From Aureococcus anophagefferens (taxonomy: Eukaryota; Sar; Pelagophyceae; Pelagomonadales; Pelagomonadaceae): DNA of 64,000 nt. Every line of letters begins with the position of its first letter. Position 1 is the first letter of the stretch. The stretch spans positions 2,080,431 through 2,144,430 of the forward strand of contig NW_008705562.1 of NCBI RefSeq assembly GCF_000186865.1, written 5' to 3'. Positions 1-10,200 of this stretch are shown here, piece after piece. The notes beneath the pieces were generated by a model. It was not told the DNA's origin and made no database searches. It worked only from the letters and a program-made list of their open reading frames with translations. The position numbers and the translations under genes are program-made.

Positions 1-1891
1 GCGAGGCGTCGGCGCGGGATCCGTCGGGCGAGGCGTCGGCTCCGGGTCCGCGGCGGCGGTCCCGCAGGGCGAGCAGTCGGCGCAGAGATCCCGCTGCGGC
101 GGCGTGCCGTCGTCGCAATCCTGGCCGCGCTCCGGAGCGTAGCAGCCGTCGTCGACGCAGACCGCGGCCGTCGAGTCGCAGTCGCAGGCGAAGTCGCCCT
201 CCGTCGGTTCGGGCGTCGGGCCCGGCGCGGCGCCCTCCGTCGGCTCGGGCGTCGGACCCGGCGCGGCGCCGCCGCCGCCCGAGGCCACGCACGTCGCGTA
301 CTCGACGAACGCGCCCTTGACGCAGCGCGTGATGCCCGACGCCTCGTAGCCCGAGTCGCAGGTCACGTGGCAGCCGTTGCCGCTGTAGAGCGTGTGGCCG
401 GGCGCGCAGTAGGAGGACGCGTACGCGCCGTTGTCCGGGTGCGCGTCGACGGTGCACGTCGACGACTCGTGGAAGAAGGTGTCCATGTTGTCGAAGAGGT
501 TGTTGAAGATGTTGCCCGTGACGACGTAGTAGTCCGTCATACCGCAGCAGGCGTGGTTCATGTCGTTGCCGCTCAGGTAGTCGTCGGACGACGTGAACGA
601 GAGGAGCGCGCTCGACCCCTCCTGCTGGCTCAGGTCCGCGCGGAAGCAGAAGAGCGGGCCCGTCGTCGAGATGATCACTTCGTCGCCGTCGTCGCAGCGG
701 TCCTTGGACCCCGCGGTTCCACAGGTGTAGTCGAAGATCTGCGTGTGGTAGTGGTACGTCGTCCCCAAATCGATGCCGTACTCGTCGGTCGTCGAATCGT
801 CGTGCATATGACCACCGCAATCGTCGAGGAGCGGGGATGCGAAGCCCGGCGCGTCGTCGCCGAGGTAGCGGCCGTAGATGAGGTGGCCGTCGGCGCCGAA
901 GCCGACAATGGGCGGGTGCGACGCCGTCGACGTGTAGTTCGAAGTGCCGTACAAGCACTGGTGCGTGTCACTGAACAAGTCGCCGTGGATGTGGGGCTGG
1001 CCCGCGCCCTGGCCGACGTGGCCGTTGCAGGGCGACGCCTCGCAAGTGGGCTGGTTCCAGACGCCGCGGTTGTTCTGCGTGACCCAGTTCTGCATGCCGT
1101 TGACCGTGATGCCGACGCCCGCGCCGTCGGGGAGGCCGTAGGCGCCGACGCCCGTGCCGTCGCTGTACGCGTACTCGACGGCCGCGTTGCCCGCCGTGCC
1201 GTCGAAGAGGTCGACGTTGTTCGTCCACGAGCCCTCGGGCAGGTCGACGACGTCGAGCGGGTACTGGAGGCTGTAGTAGCGGTCGACGGTGCGCGTCGGG
1301 TCGCCCGTGCAGTACGTCACGCCGTCGGACACGCCGAGCGGCCTGCGAGGGACGAGGTGTTTTTCTCAAGCCGGAACTCTCTCCGGACGCCGCGCGGGAC
1401 GGGCTCGGCACGTTGTTGAGGTGCGGCTCGAAGACGCCGCCCTCGCCCGACGAGAGCAGGACGAGCCACTTGTCGTTGCAGAACGCGTACTTGATGCTGG
1501 GCCCCTTGATGACCTGTTCCAGGAACGCGCCGTCGCAGACGCCGTCCGTGCGCTGCGTGCAGTCCGACGTGCACGCGCCGCGGAAGCCCCAGTCCGAGAC
1601 GTCCTCGGTGTCGCTCATGTCGAGGAACGAGATGCAGTTCGACTCGTCGCCGACGTCCGAGCGGAAGGAGCCGGACTCGCCGTCGACTGTCGGCGGGCCG
1701 CCGCCCTCGGCAGTGCACGTCGTGTACTGGTGCCGGCAGGTCGGCGCGCCGCAGTAGCCCCAGCCGCCCTCCTCCGTCGGCGCGTAGCACTCGGAGCTGC
1801 CGAGGGCGTTCGTGTTGGTCCACGTGCCGGCCTCGAGGGCTGCGTGCGCGAGAGCTGCGCCGGCGACCAGTCTCATGACGGCTGCTGCCAT
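1..1891 (-). CDS. Secreted YHYH-domain protein (3' end outside window)
   Basis: Starts with a signal peptide (MRLVAGAALAHAAL; a second in-frame Met lies five codons upstream). The first exon encodes a Cys-rich region; a short intron follows, with acceptor at 1343 and donor GTCC at 1388 or 1400, both in frame. Exon 2 encodes the YHYH core (codons at 745-756, in the context TTYHYHTQIFDYTCG), then a Sushi-like Cys segment near 300-400, two copies of a Pro-Thr-Glu-rich linker (about 200-280) and a further Cys-rich stretch that runs off the window. YHYH proteins are a family of unknown biochemical function found in bacteria, algae and oomycetes and are usually exported. I infer an extracellular or cell-surface role. 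The exact donor is uncertain; the family call is firm. Confidence 0.8.
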
Positions 1892-2119
1892 CGTCGTTCG
1901 GGCTGCTGCCGTCGTCGCTCAGACGGCCGCCGTCGTCGTTGTTCGGGCTGCCGTCGTCGTCGTTGGCGTCGCCCAGACCAATGAAACTCTTTCGAGAAGC
2001 AGGGCGCTTGTCTGCTCTGGATATTGAGTTCATGATGCCCATGTTGCCCATGTTCGTGAGAGCAGGATCGACGGTGGTACACGTCGACGAGCCATACCGG
2101 AGAGGCAGGATCGAGCGCA
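1892..2119. other. Divergent intergenic region with simple repeat
   Basis: Shared 5' region of the YHYH gene (minus) and the SirB1-like gene (plus). Positions about 1895-1970 are an imperfect repeat of GTCGTC, GGGCTGC and GCCGTC words. It could be read as Asp/Ser/Asn-rich peptide in one frame, but that frame does not join the signal peptide, so it is probably non-coding low-complexity DNA. No clear TATA box is seen. Confidence 0.5.
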
Positions 2120-3151
2120 ATGCGGGCGGCGCTGTTGGTGCTGCTGTGCAGCAGCGTCGCCTCGGCTCTGAAGCCCGGAACCGCCGCGCTGTTGGTGCTG
2201 CTGTGCAGCAGCGTCGCCTCGGCTCTGAAGCCCGGGGCCGCCTTCTTGGACGCCGCGCGCCTGCGGACGAACTCGGCGGCGCGGGAGGCCTTTGCGGCCG
2301 AGGTGGCGCTGCCGAAGCCGGACAGCCTCAGGCTCCTGGTGGCCATCGCCGCCGAGGAGCATCCCGAGATACCCGTCATCGCCTGCACGGAGCGCGTGCG
2401 CTGCGCGCTCGACGACCTCACGGCGCGCGCGACGACGCGCGCGCGGCTCGAGAGCCTCGTGGGCGGGACGGAGGCGGACGCCGCGGCCGTCGCGCGCGCG
2501 GTCGCCGCGGCCATGTATGGGGACAACGACCAGGGCCCCGGCGACGACGAGAACGCCTTCTTCTCCGGCAACGCCGCGGACTACTACGACCCGCGCAACT
2601 CGTTTCTGGACGAGGTGCTCGCGCGGAAGACGGGCATCCCCATCACGATGAGCCTCGTCTTCGCCGAGGCGTGCGCGGGCGCGGGCGCGAAGATGCACCT
2701 GCTCAACAGCCCCGGCCACGTCCTCGTCTGCCCGGACGCGCCGGACGAGACGTTCCTCGTCGACGCGTTCAACGGCGGCGCGATCCTCGACAACGCGCGG
2801 GGCCAGGTCGCGGGCACGGCGCCGCTCGTCGGGCTGTCGCTCGCGGCGCGGCTCCTGCGGAATCTGCGCCTGATCTACGAGCGCTCCGAGTCCTACGACC
2901 CCGTGCGCCTCCTGGGAGCCGCGGAGCGCATGCTCCTCGTCGCGGACGAGGACGTCGACGTCGTCGCGGTGCCGCTCGAGGAGCGCGCGTTCTGCCGCGT
3001 CACCGTCGGCGTCTGCATCCTCGCGCTGCGCGACGAGTCGCGCCGCGACGAAAGCTTTTGTCTCATTTCCGACGCGGCGCGCAACTACGGCCAGCAGGGC
3101 AAGGTCCTCGACACGTTGCTGGCGGACGAGTGGTTCAAGGGGGGGGGCTAG
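2120..3151 (+). CDS. SirB1/transglutaminase-like-fold protein with duplicated leader
   Basis: 343 residues. Residues about 154-221 carry the SirB1 (Transglut_core2) signature: NSFLDEVLARKTGIPITMS, then PGHVLVC and FLVDAFNGG, matching the conserved 'N-S-L--VL--R-GIPI', 'PGH' and 'D-FNGG' blocks. The family includes bacterial SirB1 and the C-terminal region of F-box protein 21; catalysis is unproven. Residues 3-21 and 22-40 are a near-perfect tandem copy of a hydrophobic leader (LLVLLCSSVASALKPG), so the protein begins with two consecutive signal-peptide cores. The text after the second copy (PGAAF) could also suit a plastid presequence. The C-terminal part has the helical repeat expected downstream of SirB1 cores. 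Confidence 0.85.
   Translation: MRAALLVLLCSSVASALKPGTAALLVLLCSSVASALKPGAAFLDAARLRTNSAAREAFAAEVALPKPDSLRLLVAIAAEEHPEIPVIACTERVRCALDDLTARATTRARLESLVGGTEADAAAVARAVAAAMYGDNDQGPGDDENAFFSGNAADYYDPRNSFLDEVLARKTGIPITMSLVFAEACAGAGAKMHLLNSPGHVLVCPDAPDETFLVDAFNGGAILDNARGQVAGTAPLVGLSLAARLLRNLRLIYERSESYDPVRLLGAAERMLLVADEDVDVVAVPLEERAFCRVTVGVCILALRDESRRDESFCLISDAARNYGQQGKVLDTLLADEWFKGGG
2126..2239 (+). repeat. 57-bp tandem duplication of a signal-peptide coding segment
   Basis: Copies at 2126-2182 and 2183-2239 differ at only a few bases and keep the reading frame (19 codons each). The near identity points to a recent duplication. It doubles the hydrophobic core of the leader. Confidence 0.95.
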
Positions 3152-3253
3152 GTAATTGTTTATCGTGCGCACGGGGTGACTTTCGATGAACCTTGGCGCC
3201 TGGGAGTGCCTGGGGGGTTGCGTTCGCCGAATGCCGCAGAGTAGGAGCGCAAC

Positions 3254-4111
3254 ATGGCGTCCATTGACAAATGCATCGAGCCATCGGGGACCAACCAATG
3301 TCTTCTTAATGGTATTGGCATCGGAGATGGCGTGGTCATTCAAGGTCTCGTGAAGCGCCCCGAGCTCAACAGCCAGAGCGGCGTCGTCAAAGCCTTGTCG
3401 CAGGAGCTCGGCCGCGTCGTCGTCGAGCTCGACGAGGGCGACGGCGGCGCCCCGGCCGCGGTCAAGGTCAAGCCGTCGAACGTCGAGGTCGCCGAGGAAG
3501 CGACGCCCCTCGACCTCGCCTCGTTACTGTTGGACGCGCAGGCGCAGGCGCTCGCGCACCCCGACACGTTCGCGGCGCCCTCGGCGAGCGCGCTCGCGCT
3601 GCTGCCGCGGCCGGGCATTGATCTGGTCAAGGTCTGCGACGGGATGGAGCGATTCTGGGTCCTCGTGCGTTCCGTCGACGGCGATCGCGTCACGGGCCGC
3701 GTCGACAACGAATTGGTGGGCGGGCAGGCCTACGCGAACCACGGCTCGGTGATCTCCTTCGAGAAGCGGCACATCTACCGGCTGATGGTCTACCTCGAGC
3801 CTCTCGAAGAGGCGTGGAAGACGGCCCGCTACCTCGGCCAACACGAGGCCGCCAAGTCCTATTTCAAGGAGCAGATCGACGGCGACGTCCCCGAGGGGCT
3901 GGGCGTCCCCGTCGAGAGCATCGCCGAGGTCGAACGCTGGTTCGCGGCGAACCCGGACGCGCTCGCGGGCACGGGCCTGGCGGTCGACGACGTCGCCTGC
4001 CACCACCTGTATCCACGGTCGAAGGTGCCCAACGGGGACTCGATGTACTACGACAACCTCATGAACCTGTGCGTTTCGACGCGCGTCGCGGCCCTCGCCC
4101 TGGACGACTAG
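3254..4111 (+). CDS. Hypothetical protein with KOW-like N-terminal module
   Basis: 285 residues, no signal peptide or membrane segment. Residues about 24-80 form a small beta module of the pattern 'G--V-I-GL----LN-Q-G-V------GR--V-LD------VKPSN-', seen widely in algal and oomycete proteins as an SH3/KOW-like unit. Residues about 129-165 (GMERFWVLVRSVDGDRVTG, then NHGSVISFEKRHIY) resemble the DUF2314-type fold in which a W-V core is followed by 'G-V-N'. The C-terminus (HHLYPRSKVPNG) is unassigned. Role unknown. It lies 102 bp downstream of the SirB1-like gene on the same strand. Confidence 0.7.
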   Translation: MASIDKCIEPSGTNQCLLNGIGIGDGVVIQGLVKRPELNSQSGVVKALSQELGRVVVELDEGDGGAPAAVKVKPSNVEVAEEATPLDLASLLLDAQAQALAHPDTFAAPSASALALLPRPGIDLVKVCDGMERFWVLVRSVDGDRVTGRVDNELVGGQAYANHGSVISFEKRHIYRLMVYLEPLEEAWKTARYLGQHEAAKSYFKEQIDGDVPEGLGVPVESIAEVERWFAANPDALAGTGLAVDDVACHHLYPRSKVPNGDSMYYDNLMNLCVSTRVAALALDD

Positions 4112-4113
4112 GC

Positions 4114-4221
4114 GTCCGAAACGTAACTCGCGCGACCTAGGTCCATTCCCCGACGTCCGCCACGGGCTGTCCGAAATGTAACTCGCGACCTAGGTCAATT
4201 CCTCGACGTCCTCCACGGGCT
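4114..4221. repeat. Tandem duplication across convergent 3' ends
   Basis: Copy A 4114-4168 and copy B 4169-4221 share most bases; each contains the palindrome GACCTAGGTC (4134-4143 and 4188-4197). Copy B holds the stop codon of the ankyrin gene (minus), so copy A is a duplicated, untranslated copy of its last codons. It separates the stop codons of the two converging genes. Confidence 0.9.
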
Positions 4222-7200
4222 CGAGCTCGCCGATGACCTCCGTCCGCGTCGACGACGCCAGGCCCCCGCCGTCGTCGAGGTCGTCGTTGCCGACGGTCCA
4301 GTCGAGGGGCCAGTTGCCGTTGCGGTGGAGGCGGATGCACTCCGCGAAGTCGCCGTCCATGACCGCGTGCGACATGGCCGCGAGCTGCGTCGCCGCCGCC
4401 GCGTGGCCGTGGACGAGCGCGAGCTGGCGCGGCGTGAGGCCGCGGCGGTCGCGCGCCGTCGCGTCCGCGCCGGCGGCGAGGAGCGCGGCGACGGCCGCGC
4501 GCGCGCCGACGCGCGCGGCCGCGTGGAGCGGCGTCAGGCCGTCGCGGTCCGGCGCGTCGAGCACCGCCGCCCGCGCGGCCCGGTCCCGGGGCGCCAGGGC
4601 CGCGAGCGCGTGGCACGCGTTGCCGTGGCCGCGGTGCGCGGCGTGCCAGAGGGGCCCCCGGCCCGCCGCGTCCGCGCGCGCGGGGTCCGCGCCCGCGCCC
4701 AGGAGGCAGCGGCACGCGTCGGCGTCGCCGGAGGCCGCCAGCACCTGGAGGCACGTCGTCCCGTTGGCGCCGTGGCGCGCGTCGACGTCCCGCGGCCGGC
4801 CCGCGACGAGCGCCGCGAGCGTCGCGAGGTCCGGCGCGCCGCACGCGCGGAGGAGGGGCGTCGCGGGCCCGCCGTCGATGGGCGCGAGCGCGTCCGCGCC
4901 GGCGTCGAGGAGCGCGGCGACGGCGCCCGCGTCGCGCTGGGCGACGGCGAGCGCGAGCGCGCGGTCGAGTAAGGCCGCGTTCGTCCGCCGCGCGGGCGCC
5001 GCGCCGTCGCCGCCCGCCGCCAGGGCCCTGGCCGCGTCGAGGGCGACGGCCACGGTGCGCAGCTCGGCCTTGGCCGACGCGTGGTCGAAGCAGGCGCGCT
5101 CCAGCGCCGACCGGCCCAACGAGTCCGCGGCCGTCGCGTCCGCGCCGGCCGCGAGGAGCGCGTGCGCGACGGCGACGTGGCCCCGGGCCAGCGCGGCCAT
5201 GAGCGCCGTGGAGCCGTCGGGCCGCGGCGCGTCGACGTCGAAGACGGCGACGCGCTGGTCCAGGAAGATGCGCACCGCGTCCAAATCGCCCGTCTCGACG
5301 GCGACGAAGAACGGCGTCGTCGCCCTTTGCGGCGGCGGCGGCGGCGGCGCGTCCGGCGATTGCACCGGCGCCGCGTCGCCCCGGGGGAGCACGTCCGCGC
5401 CGTCGAAGAGGGCGCCGTCGCAGGGGCCCAACGGCTCGACGCCCCGGAGGAGCAGGAGCTCCGCGAGCGCGTGGCGGCGCCGCGCGACGGCGACCTGTGT
5501 GGAATTCAACCACTGGTTTGGGTGGTCCTGACCAAACTTCAGAACTCTCTAGCTCGGTCAAATCGAAGTCGATTCGGCTGATTTTGGGACGAATCGATTG
5601 CTCTCGTCGAGCTCTCGAAGCACGGCAGAAGAACTCGTGTCGAAACGGTCGCATACGCTCACATTGAAGTCGGGTTGAAGATTCGAATTCCACACAGACG
5701 GCGACGCGGAGCAGCGGCGCGCTGTCCTCGGGCCGCGGCCGCGCGGTCGCGTCGGACCGCAGCACGACCTCCGCCGCCCGCGGCTGGCATTTCGCGGCGG
5801 CGGCGGCCAGCGCGCCGTGGAGGTGCGCCGGCGCGGGCCCCGCGGCCGGCGACGTCGCCGCGAGCGCGAGCGCGGCCTCCAAGACGTCGTCGCGGCCCGC
5901 GGCCGCGGCGCGCGCGAGCACGGTCTCGCCGCCGGGCCCCGCGGCGTCGATGGCGAAGCAGCCCCGCGCCACGAGTCTCAAAGCGCGGTCGAAGTCGCCG
6001 TCGCCGATGGCCGCGCGCATCGCGTCGAGGCGCCGCGCCGCGCGGCCCCGGCCGCGCGCGGAATCGCGCGGCGTCCGCGCGCCCAAATCCCTCGCGCCGC
6101 TGTCGGCGCCCGCGCCGAGCAGCAGCGACGCCACGGCCCCGTCGTCGGCGCGCGCCGCGCGGTGCAGCGGCGCCGCGCCCGCCGCGTCCGCCGCCGCTAA
6201 AAGCCGGCCCCGCGCGCCGTCGTCGCCCGCGTGGAGCGCGACGAGGACCGCGGCCTGTGTGGGAACCAAATCTTCAACCCGACTTCAATTTGCGCGTAAT
6301 CGAACGATTTGGACCAGGCTCTTTCACTGTGCTTCGAGAACTCGACGAGAGCAATCGATCCGTCCAAAAATCAGCCGAATCGACTTCGATTTGATTGAGA
6401 TCGAGAATTCTCAAGTTTGGTCAGGACCCCCCAAACCAGTGGTTGGTTTCCACACAGACCGCGGCCGCGTCGTAGGCCCGGTGGCTCGCGGCGACGTGCA
6501 ACGGCGTGCGGTGGTGCGGGTCCCTCGCCAGCGCCCCGAGCGACTGGTCGCCCTGGGCGAAGCGCAGCAGCAGCGCGAGCGCCTCGACGCGGTCCGCGGC
6601 CGCCGCGGCGTGGAGCGGCGACGCGAGCGGGGCCGGCGCGCCGCCCGCGGGCGCCGGCGCGTGGACCGCGCGCCGCACGGCGTCCGCCGCCGCGCCGTCG
6701 TCGCCCTCGGGCCCGTCGAGCAACACGCGGAGCGCCCGCGCGCCGCGCGGCGCGGCCGCGGCGGCCGCGCGCGCGAGCGCGGACAGGAGCGGCGGCGCCT
6801 CGAGGTGGCCGCCGCCGCGGCCCCGCCGGTCGCCGCCCGTCGCGGCCCAGAGCGCCGCGCCGTAGTGGTCCCGCGCGTCGCCCGGCGCCAATCCCTTGGG
6901 CCGCTCCGCCGCGTCCAACAGGCCCGACGACGGCTTCGCCGCGTCGCCGCCGCGCGCGAGAACGAGCGCGAGCAGGTCGTCGTCGCCGACGTCGACGGCC
7001 AGGGCGAGGAGCGCGGCGGCGCCGGCGCCGTCGGGCGACGGCACGCAGCCCCGGCGCAGGAGCGCCGCGGACCCGATGGGCCCGAGCACGCGGCTCCCGG
7101 TTCGCGCGGCCTCGTCGACGACCAGGTCGACGCCGGCGCTGTCGCCGTCGCGGGCCGCCGCCTCAAGCGCCGCGGCGCCGTCGCCCGCGTCGAGGCGGAA

Positions 7201-10200
7201 GTTGCCGCGCGCCGCGAGCTCGGCGACGCGCGCGTAGTCGCCGCCGTCGACGGCCGCGCGCATGGCGCGCAGGCGCACCTCGACGGCGCGGCGCCGCTCG
7301 CCCGGCGGCCGCGCGTCGCCGTCGCCGCCGTCGCCGCCCGCGCCCTCGCCGCAGACGTCGACGGGCGCGCGGCCCGCGGCGTCGGGCGCCGCCGCGACCG
7401 CGCCGCAGCGGAGCAGCGCGGCGACGGCGGCGACGCGCGCGGCCCGCGCGGCCTCGTGGAGCGCCGTGGCGCCGCCGTCCTCCGGCGAAACGCGGTCCAC
7501 GGCGCAGGGCGCGCGCGCGAGCGCCGCGACGACCGACGCGGAGCCTACCGCCGCGGCGATCGCGAGCGGCGCGCGGCCCCGGCCGTCGCCCGCGACGTCC
7601 GGGTCCGCGCCGACGCGCAGGAGCGCGAGCACGGCGTCGCGGCGGCCCGCCGCCGCGGCCGCGCCCAGGGCCGTGAGCTCGTGCGCGGCCGCGCCGGTCC
7701 GCACATTCGCGGCGACGCGGCACCGCCGGTTCAGGTCCACGGGGCTCCGCCCGTGGTGCAATAAAATGGCCTTGAGCACCTCGGCGGCGTCGCAGCGGCC
7801 GCCGGGCCGCGCCGATTGGACGTCGTCGACGACGTCGAGCTCGCCGTCGCTCCCCGGGGTTTTCTCGAGGTAGTCCGCGGCGTCCGCGGGCGGCCACGCG
7901 CCCGCCGCGAGGAGCAGGGGCGTGCGGCCGCCGCAGTCCGGCCGCTCCGGGTCCGCGCCGCGGGCGAGCAGGAGCGCCGCGGCCTCGCCGCGCGTCCGGC
8001 CGCCGCCGACGAATTTCGCCGCGCCCGCGGCGCCGCCGCCGCCGCAGACGACGTGGAGCGGCGTCTCCGCGCGCGCGTCGTCGGCGGCCCGCGCGTCGGC
8101 GCCGGCGTCGAGGAGCGCCCGGGCGAGGCAGCGCTCGCCCGGGTCGTCGCCGCTTTCGTCGCCCGCCGCGCGCGGCGACCCGGGCGGCCGCGGGCAGCCG
8201 TCGAGCAGCGCGCCCGACCGCGCCGCGGCGAGGAGCGGCGTCTCGCCCGCGGCGTCGGCCCTGTTCGGGTCCGCGCCCGCGTCCAGCAGCCGCTTCGCCG
8301 CGGGCCCGTGGCCCAGGCGGCAGGCGACGAGCAGCGCGGTCACCGCGCCGTCGCGGAGGCCCGCCGGCTCGTCGACGACGTAGTTGCCCCGGTCGACGTA
8401 GCGCAGCGTCGCCGGCTCGTCGCCGCAGAGCACGGACGCGCGGAAGCGGCCCAGCGTGTGGGCGATCTGGGCGTCGCCGGCCTCGAGGGCGATGGACAGC
8501 GGCCGCTTCGGGCGCTCCGCGCCCGACGGCGTGCTCGCGAGCGGGCCGTCGCGCGGCCGCGACGCGGACGCGCCGAAGCGCAGGAGCGCCCCGACGGCGC
8601 CCTTGGCGTGGGCCGCCGTCGCCACGCGCAGGGCCGTGTGGCCCGAGTCGTCCGTGGCGTCGACGTCGAGCATCTCCGCGAGCGCGTCGCCGCCGGCGCC
8701 CGCGTCCGAGCCCGCGGACGACCGCCGGCCGAGGCCCAGCAGCAGCTCGACGTTCTCGGGCCGGTCCGCCTCGGCGGCGTAGAAGAGGGCCGTCCGTCCC
8801 CGGGCGTCGCGCTTCTGGAGCGACGCGCGCGACCCCGACCGGCGCTTGAGGCCCGCGCGCTTGAGGCCCGCGTCCGCGGCGAGCTCGGGCGCGCCGAGGA
8901 GCGTCCGCAGGACGCTCGACGCCTCGGGGAGCGCCGCCGCGAGCATGAGGGCCGTCGCGAGGCGCGGGCCGTGGGGCGCGTCGACGTCGGGCCGCTTCCG
9001 GCCCCCGTCGGGCGCGCCGCCGGCCTCGGGCGCCGCCAGAAGCGCGGACACGAGCCGCGCGTCGCGCGCGTCCGCGGCGGCGACGGAGAGCGGGCTCCGG
9101 CCCTTGGCGTCCATGGCCAGCGGGTCCGCGCCGTGGGCCAGGAGCAGCGCGCAGACGTCGCGCGCGGACGCGGCCGTCACGGGCACCGCGCGGCTCCGCG
9201 CCGCGGCCTCGGCCGCGCGGCAGAGCGCGGAGCACCCGAGCGCGTCGCGCGCGTCCACGGCGCAGCGGCCCGTGGCCAGCAGCATCTTCGCGAGGTGCGT
9301 GTCGCCCCGCGCGGCGCAGGCCATCAGCGGCGTCCGCTTCTCCGGTCCGTGGTCCGCGTGGTTCGCGTCCGCGCCGAGCGTGAGCCAGAGCTCGGCGCCC
9401 TGGCCGTCGCCGTTGGCGCAGCAGCGCAGCAGCGCCGTGAAGCGGTCGTCGGGCGCCGCGGCGCAGACGTCGGCGGGGAAGTTGGCGAGCGCCGTGCCCG
9501 CGTTCCGCGGCAGCTCGCCGTCGCGGATGACGCTCCGGACGCTCCGCGCGACGTCCGCGGCCGACGACGCGTCGAAGGCCGCGGACCCGAGGCTCGCGCG
9601 GAGGTCCCGCGTCGCCGCGACGAGCTGGCGCGCGCGCGCGGACGCGTCGGCCTCGCCGGCCGCGGCCGCGCCGACGTCCGCGACCGCGTCGCGCTGCAGC
9701 AAGGCGGCGACGCACGCGACGTGGCCCGCGCGCACCGCGTAGACCAGGGGCGGCACGCCGTCGCCGTCCGCCGCGTCGACGACGGCGCCCGCGGCGGCGA
9801 GGGGCGCGACGACGGCCGCGCGGCCCCGCTCCGCGGCGAGGTGGAGCGGCGTCTTTTTGGTGAGCGGGTCCGACGCCGTCGCCGTCGCGCGGCACGTGCA
9901 CCGCGTGCCGTCCTCGGCCTTGGCGAAGGCGCCGCCGGCGAGGGCCATGACGACGGCGCCGTGGCCCGCGACGGCCGCGGCCTCCAGAGCCGTCTCCGGG
10001 TGGAGGCCGAAGCGCCGGTCCGGGTGCGCGAGCAGCGCGCTCCGCGCGTCGCCGTCGGCCTCGCCCGCCGCGAGCTTCGCCAGGGACCGCAGGAGCGCCC
10101 GGGCGATCTCCGCGGACCCGCGGCGCGCGCAGCAGAGCAGGGGCGTCTCCCGCGCGCCGAAGCCGTCGGCCAAGGTCGGGTCCGCGCCGGACGCCAGCAA

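Noticed and set aside
367..1419. Long open frames on the strand opposite the YHYH gene and opposite most other genes
   Set aside because: At this GC content antisense frames stay open by chance. They are Arg/Ala/Val-rich with no domain signature, and they mirror confirmed coding sequence.
4233..5531. Open plus-strand frame through the ankyrin gene
   Set aside because: Shadow of the ankyrin coding strand; composition is Arg/Ser/Ala-rich and lacks any conserved motif.
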